Source of the DNA: UBA1740 sp045612385
GTDB lineage: Bacteria > Bacillota > Clostridia > Oscillospirales > CAG-272
DNA: 64,000 nt
Reading direction: 5' to 3'
Assembly (NCBI GenBank): GCA_045612385.1
Contig: JAZKYZ010000022.1
Span: 1-64,000 of the forward strand
In this document: positions 50,364-59,223 of the stretch, piece after piece
Numbering within the stretch: the first letter of the stretch is position 1
How the letters are laid out: each line of letters opens with the position of its first letter
Position numbers and translations under genes: made by a program
Notes under the pieces: model-generated
Database searches by the model: none
Seen by the model: only the letters and a program-made list of their open reading frames with translations
Told to the model about the DNA's origin: nothing

Positions 50364-51413
50364 CTAAATAAAGATTTGTACAATGTCCTTGATCAAAATG
50401 ACAAAGGAGAGTCCTAAAAGAAGGACAAGTCCTACGGCATTGATCATTCCCTCCACCTTTGTTGGGATTTTTTTACGTGTAACCATCTCGATGAGCAGTG
50501 TGAGAAGTCTACCACCGTCCAATGCGGGAAGAGGAAGAAGATTCATCACGCCAAGATTGATGGAAATTAAGGCGACAAGAGAGAGCAAGGGGGCAACACC
50601 AGCAGAAGCAGCATCACCAAGCGCTCCAGAGATACCAACGGGACCCGAAACGGCGCCGAAGGAATATCTGCCCGTAATCAAGTCAAAGAGAGATTCCCAG
50701 ACCATACGGACGGTGAGCGCAGATTTGGAGAGGGCGTAGGAGATGGTGCCACCAAAGGTCTTTTCCTTCGCATAGACACGGAAGTCCATCATACCAAAGG
50801 TCTGTCCCTGTTCCTCAAGCACCGGGAAGGAAACGTTAGAAAGAAGAAGCTCTTTTCCATCACGAAGGACAAGAATATCCACCGGCTTATTACCACGTCG
50901 CATAATCTCATAGGAGATTTCATCCGGAAAACGAACACGTTTGCCATCAATCTTCAGGATTTCATCATTGACGGCAAGACCTGCGTCCGCAGAGGAAATT
51001 TCGTATTCTGTTTCAGGGAAGTCGGCAACAATCGTCGTACCGAGAGGAACGGAGGCGCTCGCAGCAAAGATGGTCATAATCAAGACGCCTGCGACAAGGT
51101 TGACAAAGGCGCCAGCGGCAGTGACAATAAAGCGTTGCCAAGCAGGCTTTTTATCAAAGGCATTCGGGTCATCCGTTTCCTCCATTTCGCCCGTCATTGC
51201 AACGTAACCACCAATAGGAAACATAGCAAGCGAATAGCGAATGCCTGTCTTTTTTGAATCGTACCAGAGGAGGCGAGGTCCCATACCGATAGAAAATTCA
51301 GTGATGGAAACACGGAAGATACGAGCCATAATATAGTGACCGAACTCGTGAATGAAGATAAGGAAGCCGAAAACGAGGACGGCGACAAGAATGGTAAGAA
51401 GTGTGTTGTTCAA
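50364..51413 (-). CDS. rseP: Site-2 protease RseP (RIP metalloprotease)
   Basis: A 349-residue intramembrane zinc protease. HEFGH in FIHEFGHYIMARIF near residue 22 is the zinc motif inside the first span; a PDZ-like domain lies about residues 125-205; LLPLPALDGGRLL near 305 carries the third ligand. It clears signal peptides or cuts membrane-bound anti-sigma factors. The start codon is TTG at 51413 (NNTLLTILVAV follows), preceded by AAAGGAAAA; no ATG fits upstream. Sits in the common dxr-rseP-ispG order. Confidence 0.94.
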   Translation of the reverse strand: MNNTLLTILVAVLVFGFLIFIHEFGHYIMARIFRVSITEFSIGMGPRLLWYDSKKTGIRYSLAMFPIGGYVAMTGEMEETDDPNAFDKKPAWQRFIVTAAGAFVNLVAGVLIMTIFAASASVPLGTTIVADFPETEYEISSADAGLAVNDEILKIDGKRVRFPDEISYEIMRRGNKPVDILVLRDGKELLLSNVSFPVLEEQGQTFGMMDFRVYAKEKTFGGTISYALSKSALTVRMVWESLFDLITGRYSFGAVSGPVGISGALGDAASAGVAPLLSLVALISINLGVMNLLPLPALDGGRLLTLLIEMVTRKKIPTKVEGMINAVGLVLLLGLSFVILIKDIVQIFI

Positions 51414-51457
51414 GTGATTTTCCTTTCTTTTAGGGGGAATATGTTAGAAGCGCTTGT

Positions 51458-52612
51458 CTATGGAAGATAGGTCGTTGCAAAAATGCGAGCTTCTTTAGAA
51501 AGCGTACGGATTTCGTCAAGGGATTTCTTTCCACAGGCGTAGGGCTTCATATAGGCGAAGGTTTCTTCTAAAAGTTTAAAGATGGAAAGGAAGGAGATTT
51601 CGCCTGATAGATGTCTTGCGACGGCAATCTCATCTGTCGCATTGAGGACAGCGCCCATTGCGCCACCCAGCCTTACTGCCTCGCGCGCAAGGGCAAGAGG
51701 GGAGAAGGTGTCTTTGTCGGCGTGAGCAAAAGTGAGCGTGCCGACAGAAAAGAGGTCGAGGGGTTTTATACTTGCCTCCATTCTATGGGGATAATCGACG
51801 GCGTACTGGACGCACGCGCGCATATCCGGAACAGAAAGTTCAGCAATGACGGTATTATCAATGTATTCAACGGCAGAGTGAATTATACTCTCTCTATGGA
51901 CGAGAACCTCCACTTGGCTCTCATCAAGGGAGAAAAGATGTACTGCCTCTATGATTTCAAAGCCCTTATTCATCATCGTCGCAGAATCGACGGTGATTTT
52001 TTTACCCATATTCCAAGTCGGATGACAGAGGGCTTCGGCAAGGGAAACCTTTTGCAGTTCTGCGCGTGTTTTTCCATAGAAGGGGCCACCGGATGCTGTG
52101 AGAAGAATACGCTTGACTTCCCTTCTCTCTCCTGCGTGTAGGCACTGAAAAATGGCAGAGTGTTCGCTATCGACGGGGAGAATTTCTGCGTGTGTTTCCT
52201 TCGCGCGCGCCATCACATACTCGCCAGCGCAGACGAGAGTTTCTTTATTGGCAAGGGCAAGGCGCTCCCCTTTTTCGATTACGGAAAGAGAAGGTGAAAG
52301 CCCTGCTTCTCCTAAAATCGCATTGAGGAAGGTCGTTCCCTGTTCGGTTTTTTCAATGGCTTCCAAAAGACCTTCTTCTCCAGAATACACCTGACACGCC
52401 GTGTCAGCGAGGGCAAGACGAAGTTCTCTTGCGCGTTGTGGATTGGTGACGGCTACGCATTTCGGGGAAAATTCACGAACGGCATCCTCAAGCGCTTTGA
52501 TGTTTTCGTGCGCTGAAAGCAAGGGGATTTCATAGTGATGCTGGCGAGCGACATCCAGCGCCTGTCTACCGACAGAACCTGTCGCGCCTAAAATAGCAAC
52601 CTTTTTTGACAT
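51458..52612 (-). CDS. dxr: 1-deoxy-D-xylulose 5-phosphate reductoisomerase
   Basis: A 384-residue NADPH-dependent enzyme, second step of the MEP isoprenoid route. NADPH motif AILGATGSVGRQALDV at the start, LANKETLVCAGEYV near residue 118, PVDSEHSAIFQCL near 145, LTASGGPF, HPTWNMGKKITVDSATMMNK, given by HPTWNMGKKIT and SATMMNKG, with the metal ligands, and the loop region VLVHRESIIHS. The frame is open to 52648, but AAAGGAG before ATG 52612 sets the start. Confidence 0.96.
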   Translation of the reverse strand: MSKKVAILGATGSVGRQALDVARQHHYEIPLLSAHENIKALEDAVREFSPKCVAVTNPQRARELRLALADTACQVYSGEEGLLEAIEKTEQGTTFLNAILGEAGLSPSLSVIEKGERLALANKETLVCAGEYVMARAKETHAEILPVDSEHSAIFQCLHAGERREVKRILLTASGGPFYGKTRAELQKVSLAEALCHPTWNMGKKITVDSATMMNKGFEIIEAVHLFSLDESQVEVLVHRESIIHSAVEYIDNTVIAELSVPDMRACVQYAVDYPHRMEASIKPLDLFSVGTLTFAHADKDTFSPLALAREAVRLGGAMGAVLNATDEIAVARHLSGEISFLSIFKLLEETFAYMKPYACGKKSLDEIRTLSKEARIFATTYLP

Positions 52613-52666
52613 AGCCTGATCTCCTTTCTGAACATTTACATAAAGCATATGCGCTTTCGTTTTAAA

Positions 52667-52700
52667 GAGGCTGTCTCAAACTTTCATCCGAGCCAGCCTC
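52667..52700 (-). terminator. Hairpin between cdsA and dxr, possible attenuator
   Basis: Minus strand GAGGCTGGCTC pairs with GAGACAGCCTC (one mismatch), followed only by TTTAAA. A weak, likely partial terminator inside the operon. Confidence 0.45.
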
Positions 52701-52705
52701 AAATA

Positions 52706-53551
52706 TTAACCAATCGGGGGGAAGAATGTACAAATCACCATAAGAATGGTGGAAACGGCAATGACAGAGTCAAAGCGATCTACCACGCCACCGTGTCCCG
52801 GAAAGAGATTTCCGTAGTCCTTGACACCATGCTCTCTTTTCACAAGGGAGCAGGAGAGGTCTCCAATCTGTGAAATGACAGAGAGGAGGAAGCCCGAGAG
52901 TGCGAGGTACAGGTAATTGGCGCTGGGAGCGCCGAAGAAGGTAACAACGAGATAACCATAAAGCACAAAGCAAAGGGTACATCCCAAAGTACCTGCGATA
53001 GCACCCTCAATGCTCTTTTTGGGGCTGACAATGGGCGCCAGTTTATGCTTACCAAAGAAAGAGCCGAAGAAATAGGCGAAAATGTCCGTCGCCCAAGCGG
53101 CAATAAAGACGAGGGCGATAAAATATCCACCGTTTTCGATATAGCGAATGATACCGAGCGAGGTGAAGGAAAGGGTGACAAATGCAGTGATGAAAAAGCA
53201 TTTCATCACATCCACGCTTCCTATCGTTTCATAGCGATAATTCAAGACGGCAACGAAAAACGCATAGAACATATACACAACAAGCGCGAGGGCGATATAG
53301 GAAAGCGCCGTCAGAGGGGCAGTTCCCTTTTTGAGAAGAAAATAAGCAAGGGTGGGAAACGCTGTACCGATCAGGTAGGTCGGTACGGTGAGCCATAGTT
53401 TCTTCTCTACTCCCATCACTCGGTAAAACTCATACAGCGCAAACAGCGCAAGTATACCAAGCACAATGGGGTATATGATTAAATGCGAAAAGATAAGGAG
53501 TGGTATGCCGAACAAGGCAATGCCAAGCCCTGTGAGAATGCGTACTTTCAT
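52706..53551 (-). CDS. cdsA: Phosphatidate cytidylyltransferase
   Basis: A 281-residue membrane enzyme making CDP-diacylglycerol from phosphatidate and CTP. About seven spans; the family signature near the C-terminus SQIGDLSCSLVKREHGVKDYG, given as SQIGDLSCSLVKRE and KDYGNLFPGHGGVVDRFDS, carries the conserved acidic pair. AAGGAAC before ATG 53551 sets the start; the longer frame to 53626 runs into uppS. It sits between uppS and dxr in the standard order and supplies the substrate for PgsA, encoded at 61.5 kb. Confidence 0.95.
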   Translation of the reverse strand: MKVRILTGLGIALFGIPLLIFSHLIIYPIVLGILALFALYEFYRVMGVEKKLWLTVPTYLIGTAFPTLAYFLLKKGTAPLTALSYIALALVVYMFYAFFVAVLNYRYETIGSVDVMKCFFITAFVTLSFTSLGIIRYIENGGYFIALVFIAAWATDIFAYFFGSFFGKHKLAPIVSPKKSIEGAIAGTLGCTLCFVLYGYLVVTFFGAPSANYLYLALSGFLLSVISQIGDLSCSLVKREHGVKDYGNLFPGHGGVVDRFDSVIAVSTILMVICTFFPPIG

Positions 53552-53564
53552 AGTTGTTCCTTCA

Positions 53565-54290
53565 TCATACAGTTGTTTCTGTATCCAATCCGCCATAGCG
53601 ACGGCGTCTTCTTGCAAATTCCGCAACGCATCTGTCTAGTTCCGTATCATCAAAATCTGGCCAGAGGGTGTCGGTGAAAATCAATTCGGTATAAGAGAGT
53701 TGCCAAAGCAAAAAATTCGATATACGACGCTCGCCACCTGTTCGAATCAGCAGATCGGGAGAGGGCGAATGCGCTGTATAGAGATAACGTGAAACGATAT
53801 CCTCATCAAGGACGGTATGTCCGTCACGAATGGCAGAATTCACAGCGTTCAAAAGTTCATCCCGACCACCATAGTTTAAGGCAATATTCAGAAAAAACTT
53901 TCCATCAGGATTCTTTTCCTCTGCGAGCAGACACGCTTCACGAAGTGAGGGAGGCAAGGGCCCCTTGTCCCCAACAAAACGAACGGCAAAATCCTCCCGT
54001 TCACATAGCGCAGGCAGAAGTCTATCACGTATCATACGTTCAATGAGATGCATCAGCGCCCCCACTTCTTCTTTCGGTCTTTTCCAGTTTTCCGTAGAAA
54101 AAGCAAAGACACTCAGGTGCTCTACGCCAAGCGTACGTATTTTTTTCAGGATATTCACAAGGGCTTTGGCTCCCTCGCGATGACCACTGACACGAGGCAG
54201 ACCTCGTTTGGTCGCCCACCTACCATTGCCGTCCATAATAATAGCAATGTGGTGAAGGGAAAGTTTTTGCGCAACAGTTTCGTTTGCCAA
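53565..54290 (-). CDS. uppS: Undecaprenyl diphosphate synthase
   Basis: A 241-residue cis-prenyltransferase making the C55 carrier of cell-wall synthesis. HIAIIMDGNGRWATKRGLPR near residue 14 has the catalytic aspartate; GHREGAKAL, FAFSTENWKRP and the late LLIRTGGERRISNFLLWQ with the diphosphate-binding arginines are complete. Overlap-free, 13 bases before cdsA. GAGAATATACATTGG-type spacing with weak ribosome site before ATG 54290. Confidence 0.96.
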   Translation of the reverse strand: MANETVAQKLSLHHIAIIMDGNGRWATKRGLPRVSGHREGAKALVNILKKIRTLGVEHLSVFAFSTENWKRPKEEVGALMHLIERMIRDRLLPALCEREDFAVRFVGDKGPLPPSLREACLLAEEKNPDGKFFLNIALNYGGRDELLNAVNSAIRDGHTVLDEDIVSRYLYTAHSPSPDLLIRTGGERRISNFLLWQLSYTELIFTDTLWPDFDDTELDRCVAEFARRRRRYGGLDTETTV

Positions 54291-54313
54291 TGTATATTCT
54301 CCGTAAAATGGAA

Positions 54314-54868
54314 TTATACCGCCATAACCTCTTTGGTTTTTTCAGCAGTGATTGCATCAATTTCCTTGATAAATCTGTCGGTGAGATCCTGAACAGCCTT
54401 GTCGCCACTCTTTGCCTCATCCTCAGTAAGTTCGGAATTCTTCTTCATTGCCTTGATCTTATCGTTAGCATCACGGCGAATGTTACGAATCGCAACCTTA
54501 GCATCTTCACCAAGTTTTGCAACCTGTTTAGAAAGCTCACGTCTTCTTTCCTCTGTTGTGGGAGGGAAGGAAAGACGAATGCAGGTGCCATCATTTTGAG
54601 GATGAATACCGAGATCGGAGGTCATAATTGCTTTTTCAATGCCCTTCATTGCGCTCTTGTCCCAAGCAGTGATAACAATGGTACGAGCATCAGCAACTTT
54701 AATTTCTGCAATGGCAGAGATGGGTGTGGGAGAACCATAGTAGTCTACGGTAATCTTTTTCAAAACATCAGGGTTTGCTCTACCTGCACGAATCGACGAG
54801 AGGTTATCGCGAAAGGCCTCGATGGTCTTTTTCATTTTTTCTTCATAAGGCTTGGTATCAAATTTCAT
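54314..54868 (-). CDS. frr: Ribosome recycling factor
   Basis: A 184-residue protein that splits ribosomes after termination together with EF-G. Typical start EEKMKKTIEAFRDNLSSIRAG, RANPDVL, the ITVDYYGSPTPISAIAEI segment split as VDYYGSPTP and ISAIAEIKV, and FPPTTEERRRELSKQ; long helices at both ends. GGAGATAG precedes ATG 54868. Standard pairing after pyrH. Confidence 0.97.
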   Translation of the reverse strand: MKFDTKPYEEKMKKTIEAFRDNLSSIRAGRANPDVLKKITVDYYGSPTPISAIAEIKVADARTIVITAWDKSAMKGIEKAIMTSDLGIHPQNDGTCIRLSFPPTTEERRRELSKQVAKLGEDAKVAIRNIRRDANDKIKAMKKNSELTEDEAKSGDKAVQDLTDRFIKEIDAITAEKTKEVMAV

Positions 54869-54891
54869 TTTTCTATCTCCTTAATATGTAT

Positions 54892-55590
54892 TTAATCTGC
54901 AGTTACAATGGTACCGACCTTCTCACCACGAAGGGCGCGTACAATGTCTTCGGGAGTGGAAAGACCGAAGATGTGAATGGGGAGACCGACCGACTGACAA
55001 AATGCAGCGGCGGTAGCATCAATGGCGCGAAGTCCACGAGCGAGGATTTCGGAGCAGGAAACGGTAAGAAGCTTCTCTGCTGTGGGGTCGACACGAGGAT
55101 CTGCCGTATAAATGTAGTCAATGTTCTTCGCCATAAACATAGCGTCTGCCTGAATTTCAGCGGCACGAACAGCGCCAGCCGTATCTGTGGAAACAAAGGG
55201 CATACCAAGTCCAGCGCCAAAGACAACGATTTCACCCAAAGAAAGTTTTTTCATTGCTTCCTCTGCCGAATAGGGCGTGGTGAAGGGTGACATTGGAATG
55301 GCAGTCATTACGGTGCATTTACCACCAGCGCGAACGATAGCATCTTTGAGGCAAAGCGAGTTAATAACGGTAGCGAGCATTCCCATATGGTCTGCGGTCG
55401 CACGATCCATTTCTCCACCCTGTCTGCCACGCCAGATATTACCTGCGCCGACAACAACGGCAACCTCGAAGCCTTCTTTCTGAGAGGTGATAAGGGCGTT
55501 CGCCACACGGTCAACAAAAGCGTTATCATAAAGTTCGCCATTTTTGCCTGAAAGAGCCTCGCCCGAGAGTTTGAGTAAAACGCGTTTCAT
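54892..55590 (-). CDS. pyrH: UMP kinase
   Basis: A 232-residue amino-acid-kinase-fold enzyme turning UMP into UDP. VLLKLSGEALSG start, VVVGAGNIWRGR near residue 48 and the DHMGMLATVINSLCL helix are family marks; the later TDTAGAVRAAEIQAD matches the usual D-T-A-A-RA-EI pattern. First gene of the operon, directly after the promoter at 55625-55653. In many Bacillota rpsB and tsf precede pyrH; they are absent here. Confidence 0.96.
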   Translation of the reverse strand: MKRVLLKLSGEALSGKNGELYDNAFVDRVANALITSQKEGFEVAVVVGAGNIWRGRQGGEMDRATADHMGMLATVINSLCLKDAIVRAGGKCTVMTAIPMSPFTTPYSAEEAMKKLSLGEIVVFGAGLGMPFVSTDTAGAVRAAEIQADAMFMAKNIDYIYTADPRVDPTAEKLLTVSCSEILARGLRAIDATAAAFCQSVGLPIHIFGLSTPEDIVRALRGEKVGTIVTAD

Positions 55591-55624
55591 CGTATATTTC
55601 TCCCATCATACTTTTTCATCCTAT

Positions 55625-55653
55625 ATTGTACTACATTTTCTCCCATTTGTAAA
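55625..55653 (-). promoter_or_regulatory. Promoter of the pyrH-polC operon
   Basis: Minus strand TTTACA (55653-55648), 17 bases, TACAAT (55630-55625), 35 bases before the ATG. Confidence 0.8.
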
Positions 55654-55785
55654 CACCTTTTTAAAATCTTTTTTATATTTTTTGTAAATATTTAAAGGTG
55701 GGGCCGCTTGGAAGCGACGAGAGATGCAAGGCGCTCCGAGATGTATTTTTCCGTCAGAGATTTTTCGCCTTCGCCGAGAATGACG

Positions 55786-55818
55786 AAAAAAGCCACGCAC
55801 CGTAAAAGTGCGTGGCTT
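55786..55818 (-). terminator. Terminator of the transketolase pair
   Basis: AAGCCACGCAC (55790-55800) pairs with GTGCGTGGCTT (55808-55818); on the minus strand the stem is followed by TTTTTT. It lies about 130 bases past the stop. Confidence 0.85.
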
Positions 55819-55948
55819 CAGGTTAGGATTTACTGTTTTCTGCTCTGTAAAGAGTCACTCCATAGGGTGGGTGGTATGCAGAATAATACACATAACCACT
55901 TATTTCTTCTGCATCATTCACTCAAGAAACAGAAATGTTCCATCTCTA

Positions 55949-56890
55949 TTATTTTTTCGCAATGGCACGCTTCGCTGCCGCGACGATCTCTTCAGCAGTA
56001 AGACCATAATGCTTCATCAACTCGGGAACCGTACCACTTCTGCCATACAGATCCTGTACGCCAACACGTACTACGGGAACGGGAGCATCCTCAGCGACAA
56101 CCTCACAAACGGCAGAGCCAAGACCACCAATGACGTTATGCTCTTCGGCAGTAACGATAGCGCCAGTCTCGCGCGCAGCCTTGATAATGATTTCTTTATC
56201 AATGGGCTTGATGGTATGAATGTTAATCACGCGAGCAGAGATTCCCTCTTCCGCAAGCATCTTTGCCGCATCATAAGCGAAGGAACTCATCACGCCTGTG
56301 GCAATCAGGGTAACGTCGGTACCGTCACAATAGGTGACGCCTTTTCCAAGTTCAAACTTATAGCCCTCAAGGTCAGCAGTAAAATCCGGAACGGCATATC
56401 TGCCAAAGCGAAGGTAAACGGGTCCTTCGTGAAGAAGCGCAGCCTCGACAGCCGCATAGGCTTCGGTCGCGTCAGCAGGGTTGATAATCACCATTCCTGG
56501 AATGGTGCGCATCAGGGCGAGGTCCTCATTACACTGGTGGGTCGCTCCATCTTCACCTACGGTGATACCAGCGTGGGTCGCGCCGATTTTTACATTCAGG
56601 TGAGGGTAGCCAATGCAGTTGCGCACCTGCTCAAAGGCGCGTCCTGCAGCGAACATTGCAAAGGAGGAGGCAAAGACAGGCTTTCCTGTCGAGGCGATTC
56701 CTGCGGCAACGCACATCATATTGCCCTCTGCAATACCACAATCAAAAAATCTTTCGGGATATTTCTTCTGAAAAACGGCTGTTTTGGTTGATGCGGCGAG
56801 GTCAGCATCAAGTACAAAAAAATCATGTTTTGCGCCAAGATCGGCAAGCGCCTGACCATAGGCTTCTCTGGTTGCTTTCTTATCTGCCAT
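55949..56890 (-). CDS. tktB: Transketolase, C-terminal subunit
   Basis: A 313-residue protein with the pyrimidine-binding and C-terminal domains of a split transketolase. Motifs DADLAASTKT near residue 30, the catalytic glutamate in FDCGIAEGNMMCVAAGIA near 55, GATHAGITVGEDGATHQ near 108, and the last domain with VTAEEHNVIGGLG. It works with the subunit encoded just upstream to move two-carbon units in the pentose phosphate route. GAGGTG sits 6 bases before ATG 56890; the GTG at 56899 is discarded. Together with rpiB at 21.3 kb it gives two non-oxidative pentose steps in the window. Confidence 0.92.
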   Translation of the reverse strand: MADKKATREAYGQALADLGAKHDFFVLDADLAASTKTAVFQKKYPERFFDCGIAEGNMMCVAAGIASTGKPVFASSFAMFAAGRAFEQVRNCIGYPHLNVKIGATHAGITVGEDGATHQCNEDLALMRTIPGMVIINPADATEAYAAVEAALLHEGPVYLRFGRYAVPDFTADLEGYKFELGKGVTYCDGTDVTLIATGVMSSFAYDAAKMLAEEGISARVINIHTIKPIDKEIIIKAARETGAIVTAEEHNVIGGLGSAVCEVVAEDAPVPVVRVGVQDLYGRSGTVPELMKHYGLTAEEIVAAAKRAIAKK

Positions 56891-56900
56891 CTTATTCACC

Positions 56901-57740
56901 TCATTTCAACGTTTCGCCAAGCGCTACGAGCTCAGCAATCGCCTGCTCAAACTGCTCTTTCTTGGGTGCCTGACCGTGCCACTCAGCACGATCCTCCATA
57001 AAGGAAACACCTTTTCCCTTGATGGATTTTGCAATAATCGCAGTAGGCTTTCCCTTTGTTTCTCTCGCTTCCTTCAGCGCTGCCTCAATTTCAAGGAAAT
57101 TATGGGCGTCAATGGAAATAACGTGCCAACCGAATGCACGGAATTTTTCGTCGTGAGGGGTGGGGTTCATAACCTCTGTAACCTTACCATCAATTTGCAG
57201 ACCGTTCCAGTCAACAAAGCAAACGAGGTTATCAAGATGATAGTGGGCAGCAAACATAGCTGCTTCCCAAACCTGACCTTCTTCACTTTCGCCATCACCA
57301 ATGGCAGTATATACACGATAAGAGAGATTATCTACCTTAGCACGCAATGCCATACCACAAGCAGCAGAGATGCCAAGTCCAAGAGAACCTGTCGACATAT
57401 CGACACCAGGCACGCCCTTCATATCGGGGTGACCCTGCAAGCGAGAGTCAAAACGGCGAAGCGTCACAAGTTCTTCTACGGGGAAGAAGCCTCTGTGAGC
57501 AAGTGTCGCATACAGCGCAGGCGCGCAATGTCCTTTGGAAAGAACAAAACGGTCACGCATAGGTTGATCGGGAGTTTTAGGGTCGATATTCATTTCCTCA
57601 AAATAAAGATACGTCAGAATATCGGCAATGGAAAGAGATCCACCTGGATGTCCACATCCAGCGCTGAATACAGCAGTCAAAGCGCCAATACGCACATCAT
57701 TTGCGACGCGACGAAGTTCAAGAAGGCGAGAGGATTGCAT
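56901..57740 (-). CDS. tktA: Transketolase, N-terminal (thiamine-binding) subunit
   Basis: A 279-residue protein carrying the thiamine diphosphate domain of a split transketolase. AGCGHPGGSLSIADIL near residue 30, RDRFVLSKGHCAPALYA near 63, TGSLGLGISAACGMAL near 118 and IGDGESEEGQVWEAA near 145 (the GDG-N type cofactor motif) are complete. The partner gene starts 10 bases after its stop. Split forms are common in Clostridia and archaea. GGAGAAACCT precedes ATG 57740. Confidence 0.93.
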   Translation of the reverse strand: MQSSRLLELRRVANDVRIGALTAVFSAGCGHPGGSLSIADILTYLYFEEMNIDPKTPDQPMRDRFVLSKGHCAPALYATLAHRGFFPVEELVTLRRFDSRLQGHPDMKGVPGVDMSTGSLGLGISAACGMALRAKVDNLSYRVYTAIGDGESEEGQVWEAAMFAAHYHLDNLVCFVDWNGLQIDGKVTEVMNPTPHDEKFRAFGWHVISIDAHNFLEIEAALKEARETKGKPTAIIAKSIKGKGVSFMEDRAEWHGQAPKKEQFEQAIAELVALGETLK

Positions 57741-57771
57741 AGGTTTCTCCTTAATATATTTTTATGAAAAT

Positions 57772-57800
57772 ATTTTACACTATTTTTCCCCTGTTGTCAA
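57772..57800 (-). promoter_or_regulatory. Promoter of the transketolase pair
   Basis: Minus strand TTGACA (57800-57795), 17 bases, TAAAAT (57777-57772). Confidence 0.87.
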
Positions 57801-57845
57801 GGTTTTTTGCAAAGAAAAGGCGACAAATACAAAAGAGAAAAAAGA

Positions 57846-57877
57846 AAAAAGCAAGAACTCGCGTTCTTGCTTTTTTT
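57846..57877. terminator. Terminator after the 232-residue membrane protein gene
   Basis: AAAAAGCAAGAAC-TCGC-GTTCTTGCTTTTT; A and T runs flank both sides. It serves the minus-strand gene ending at 57888 and stands just upstream of the transketolase promoter. Confidence 0.87.
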
Positions 57878-57887
57878 GTTTTTTAAA

Positions 57888-58586
57888 TTAATATCTCTTT
57901 CTGGTCTTAACCTGGATAATGAAACCAACGAGAGCAATGATACCCATTACTACATAGTGAGGAATCACACCAAAGCCGGAGAGGAAGGAGATGTTGCAGA
58001 TGTTGTAAACGTATGCAAGGGAAAGAGCGAAGCAGTAACCACCGAGTGCAGCGGTGCCGAGCATCTCAATCCACTTGAGAAGGAGAAGAACGAGAACGAT
58101 AGCAACAACAGCAACGATTACGGAGTAAAGAAGGTTACCCTTTGTGAAGTTGAACACCTGAGGAAGGTATGTAGCACTGTAAGCGCAGAAGTATGCAGCG
58201 TAACCAACGCCAACAACTACAACTACATAGTACAAGAACTTGATAAGGAGTGCAACAACAAGACCTACAACGAGACCAACGATCCAACCAGGGATGAAGG
58301 AAACCATAGGTGCGAGGAGAGCAACGCCCACGCAGAAACCAGCAGCGAAGCCGCCGAGGAACTTAAGAACACCGTAAAGACGCTTACCAAAGAGTGCAAC
58401 AACAAGTGCAAGCACCATAAAAGCGTAGTAACGATATTCCCAAACGGGAGCGAGGAGAGACTTAACCCACTCAATGCCAGCAGCAACATCAGTGTTTGCA
58501 AGAGTGGTCGTTACCAAATTCTTGAGATATCCGAAGATACCTTCAAGGGTAATGGTAGCATTTTTAATGGATTCAAGAAATGCCAT
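57888..58586 (-). CDS. Unknown multi-span membrane protein (DUF4203/TMEM198-like pattern)
   Basis: A 232-residue integral membrane protein with about six to seven hydrophobic helices. After a short amphipathic start (AFLESIKNATITLEGIFGYL) come YYAFMVLALVVALFG, a glycine-rich pair FLGGFAAGFCVGVALLAPM and WIVGLVVGLVVALLIKFLYY, VVVVVGVGYAAYFCAY, and two more. The repeated G-x3-G pattern recalls DUF4203/TMEM198 proteins; this is a loose likeness. AGAGGT 8 bases before ATG 58586 sets the start; the longer frame to 58613 is discarded. Single-gene unit with its own promoter and terminator. Confidence 0.6.
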   Translation of the reverse strand: MAFLESIKNATITLEGIFGYLKNLVTTTLANTDVAAGIEWVKSLLAPVWEYRYYAFMVLALVVALFGKRLYGVLKFLGGFAAGFCVGVALLAPMVSFIPGWIVGLVVGLVVALLIKFLYYVVVVVGVGYAAYFCAYSATYLPQVFNFTKGNLLYSVIVAVVAIVLVLLLLKWIEMLGTAALGGYCFALSLAYVYNICNISFLSGFGVIPHYVVMGIIALVGFIIQVKTRKRY

Positions 58587-58640
58587 TTGATTTACCTCTT
58601 TCTTTGCATACAAGTATGCTAATATTTTTAATCTGGATAT

Positions 58641-58669
58641 AGTATAGCATATCCTTTTTAAAATTTCAA
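58641..58669 (-). promoter_or_regulatory. Promoter of the 232-residue membrane protein gene
   Basis: Minus strand TTGAAA (58669-58664), 17 bases, TATACT (58646-58641). Confidence 0.75.
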
Positions 58670-59163
58670 GGGGTTTTATGAATTTTCCTTTAATAATTAT
58701 GAATTTTTTTTAATAATTTTCTCTCTTGCATTTTTTTCAAAAAAGTTGGGATAAAAATGAGTAGATTTTCTGTCGAGAACTTTACTTTTTTCTTTCTCTT
58801 GTACGCGCAAACTCTGCGTTTTAGAGGTTAATAATGTAAACATTTATTTACCTATAACAAAAAATCCCAAAAATTGCCATAATTGTTCGCGGCTTTAAGA
58901 AAGGAGAAAGCAAGCGAGTTTGTTTTTTATATTCTTCGATTCCTTCTTTTTTCCCTCGTCTTTTCTCTGCCACAGGAAGGCTCACGGACAAAAAATCAAG
59001 TCCTGTTCGTCAGCGCAACGACAAGCGTGTAGCGAAAGCGCTTTGCACAAAGGACGGAGAGTCCATACCAATTCCTTTCTTTCAATGCATTTGTGCATAC
59101 GTTTTTCCTTCGTCACTCTACCACGTCAATCGAATTTTCTCAACAAAAACTTTTTCCTTTTTC
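58670..59163. other. Gap of about 490 bases without a supported gene
   Basis: AT-rich ends with a GC-richer island near 58970-59080 holding several short hairpins (GGAC...GTCC twice, AGCGAAAGCGCT). An AAAGGAG at 58901-58907 has no convincing start codon after it. I see no known RNA family and no promoter in front of the island. Confidence 0.4.
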
Positions 59164-59192
59164 TTGACAATAGAGAAAAAGCGTTTTATAAT
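59164..59192 (+). promoter_or_regulatory. Promoter of the SLOG-fold gene
   Basis: TTGACA (59164-59169), 17 bases, TATAAT (59187-59192). Exact consensus. Confidence 0.9.
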
Positions 59193-59223
59193 AATAATAT
59201 AAATGTAGAAAAGGAGTGATGAG

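Noticed and set aside
55808..56791. 327-codon plus-strand frame opposite the transketolase subunit
   Set aside because: Antisense shadow; the minus frame has complete transketolase motifs.
58920..59219. 99-codon frame upstream of the SLOG gene
   Set aside because: Starts with TTG 13 bases from a ribosome-like site, F-rich low-complexity start, and runs across the exact promoter at 59164-59192.
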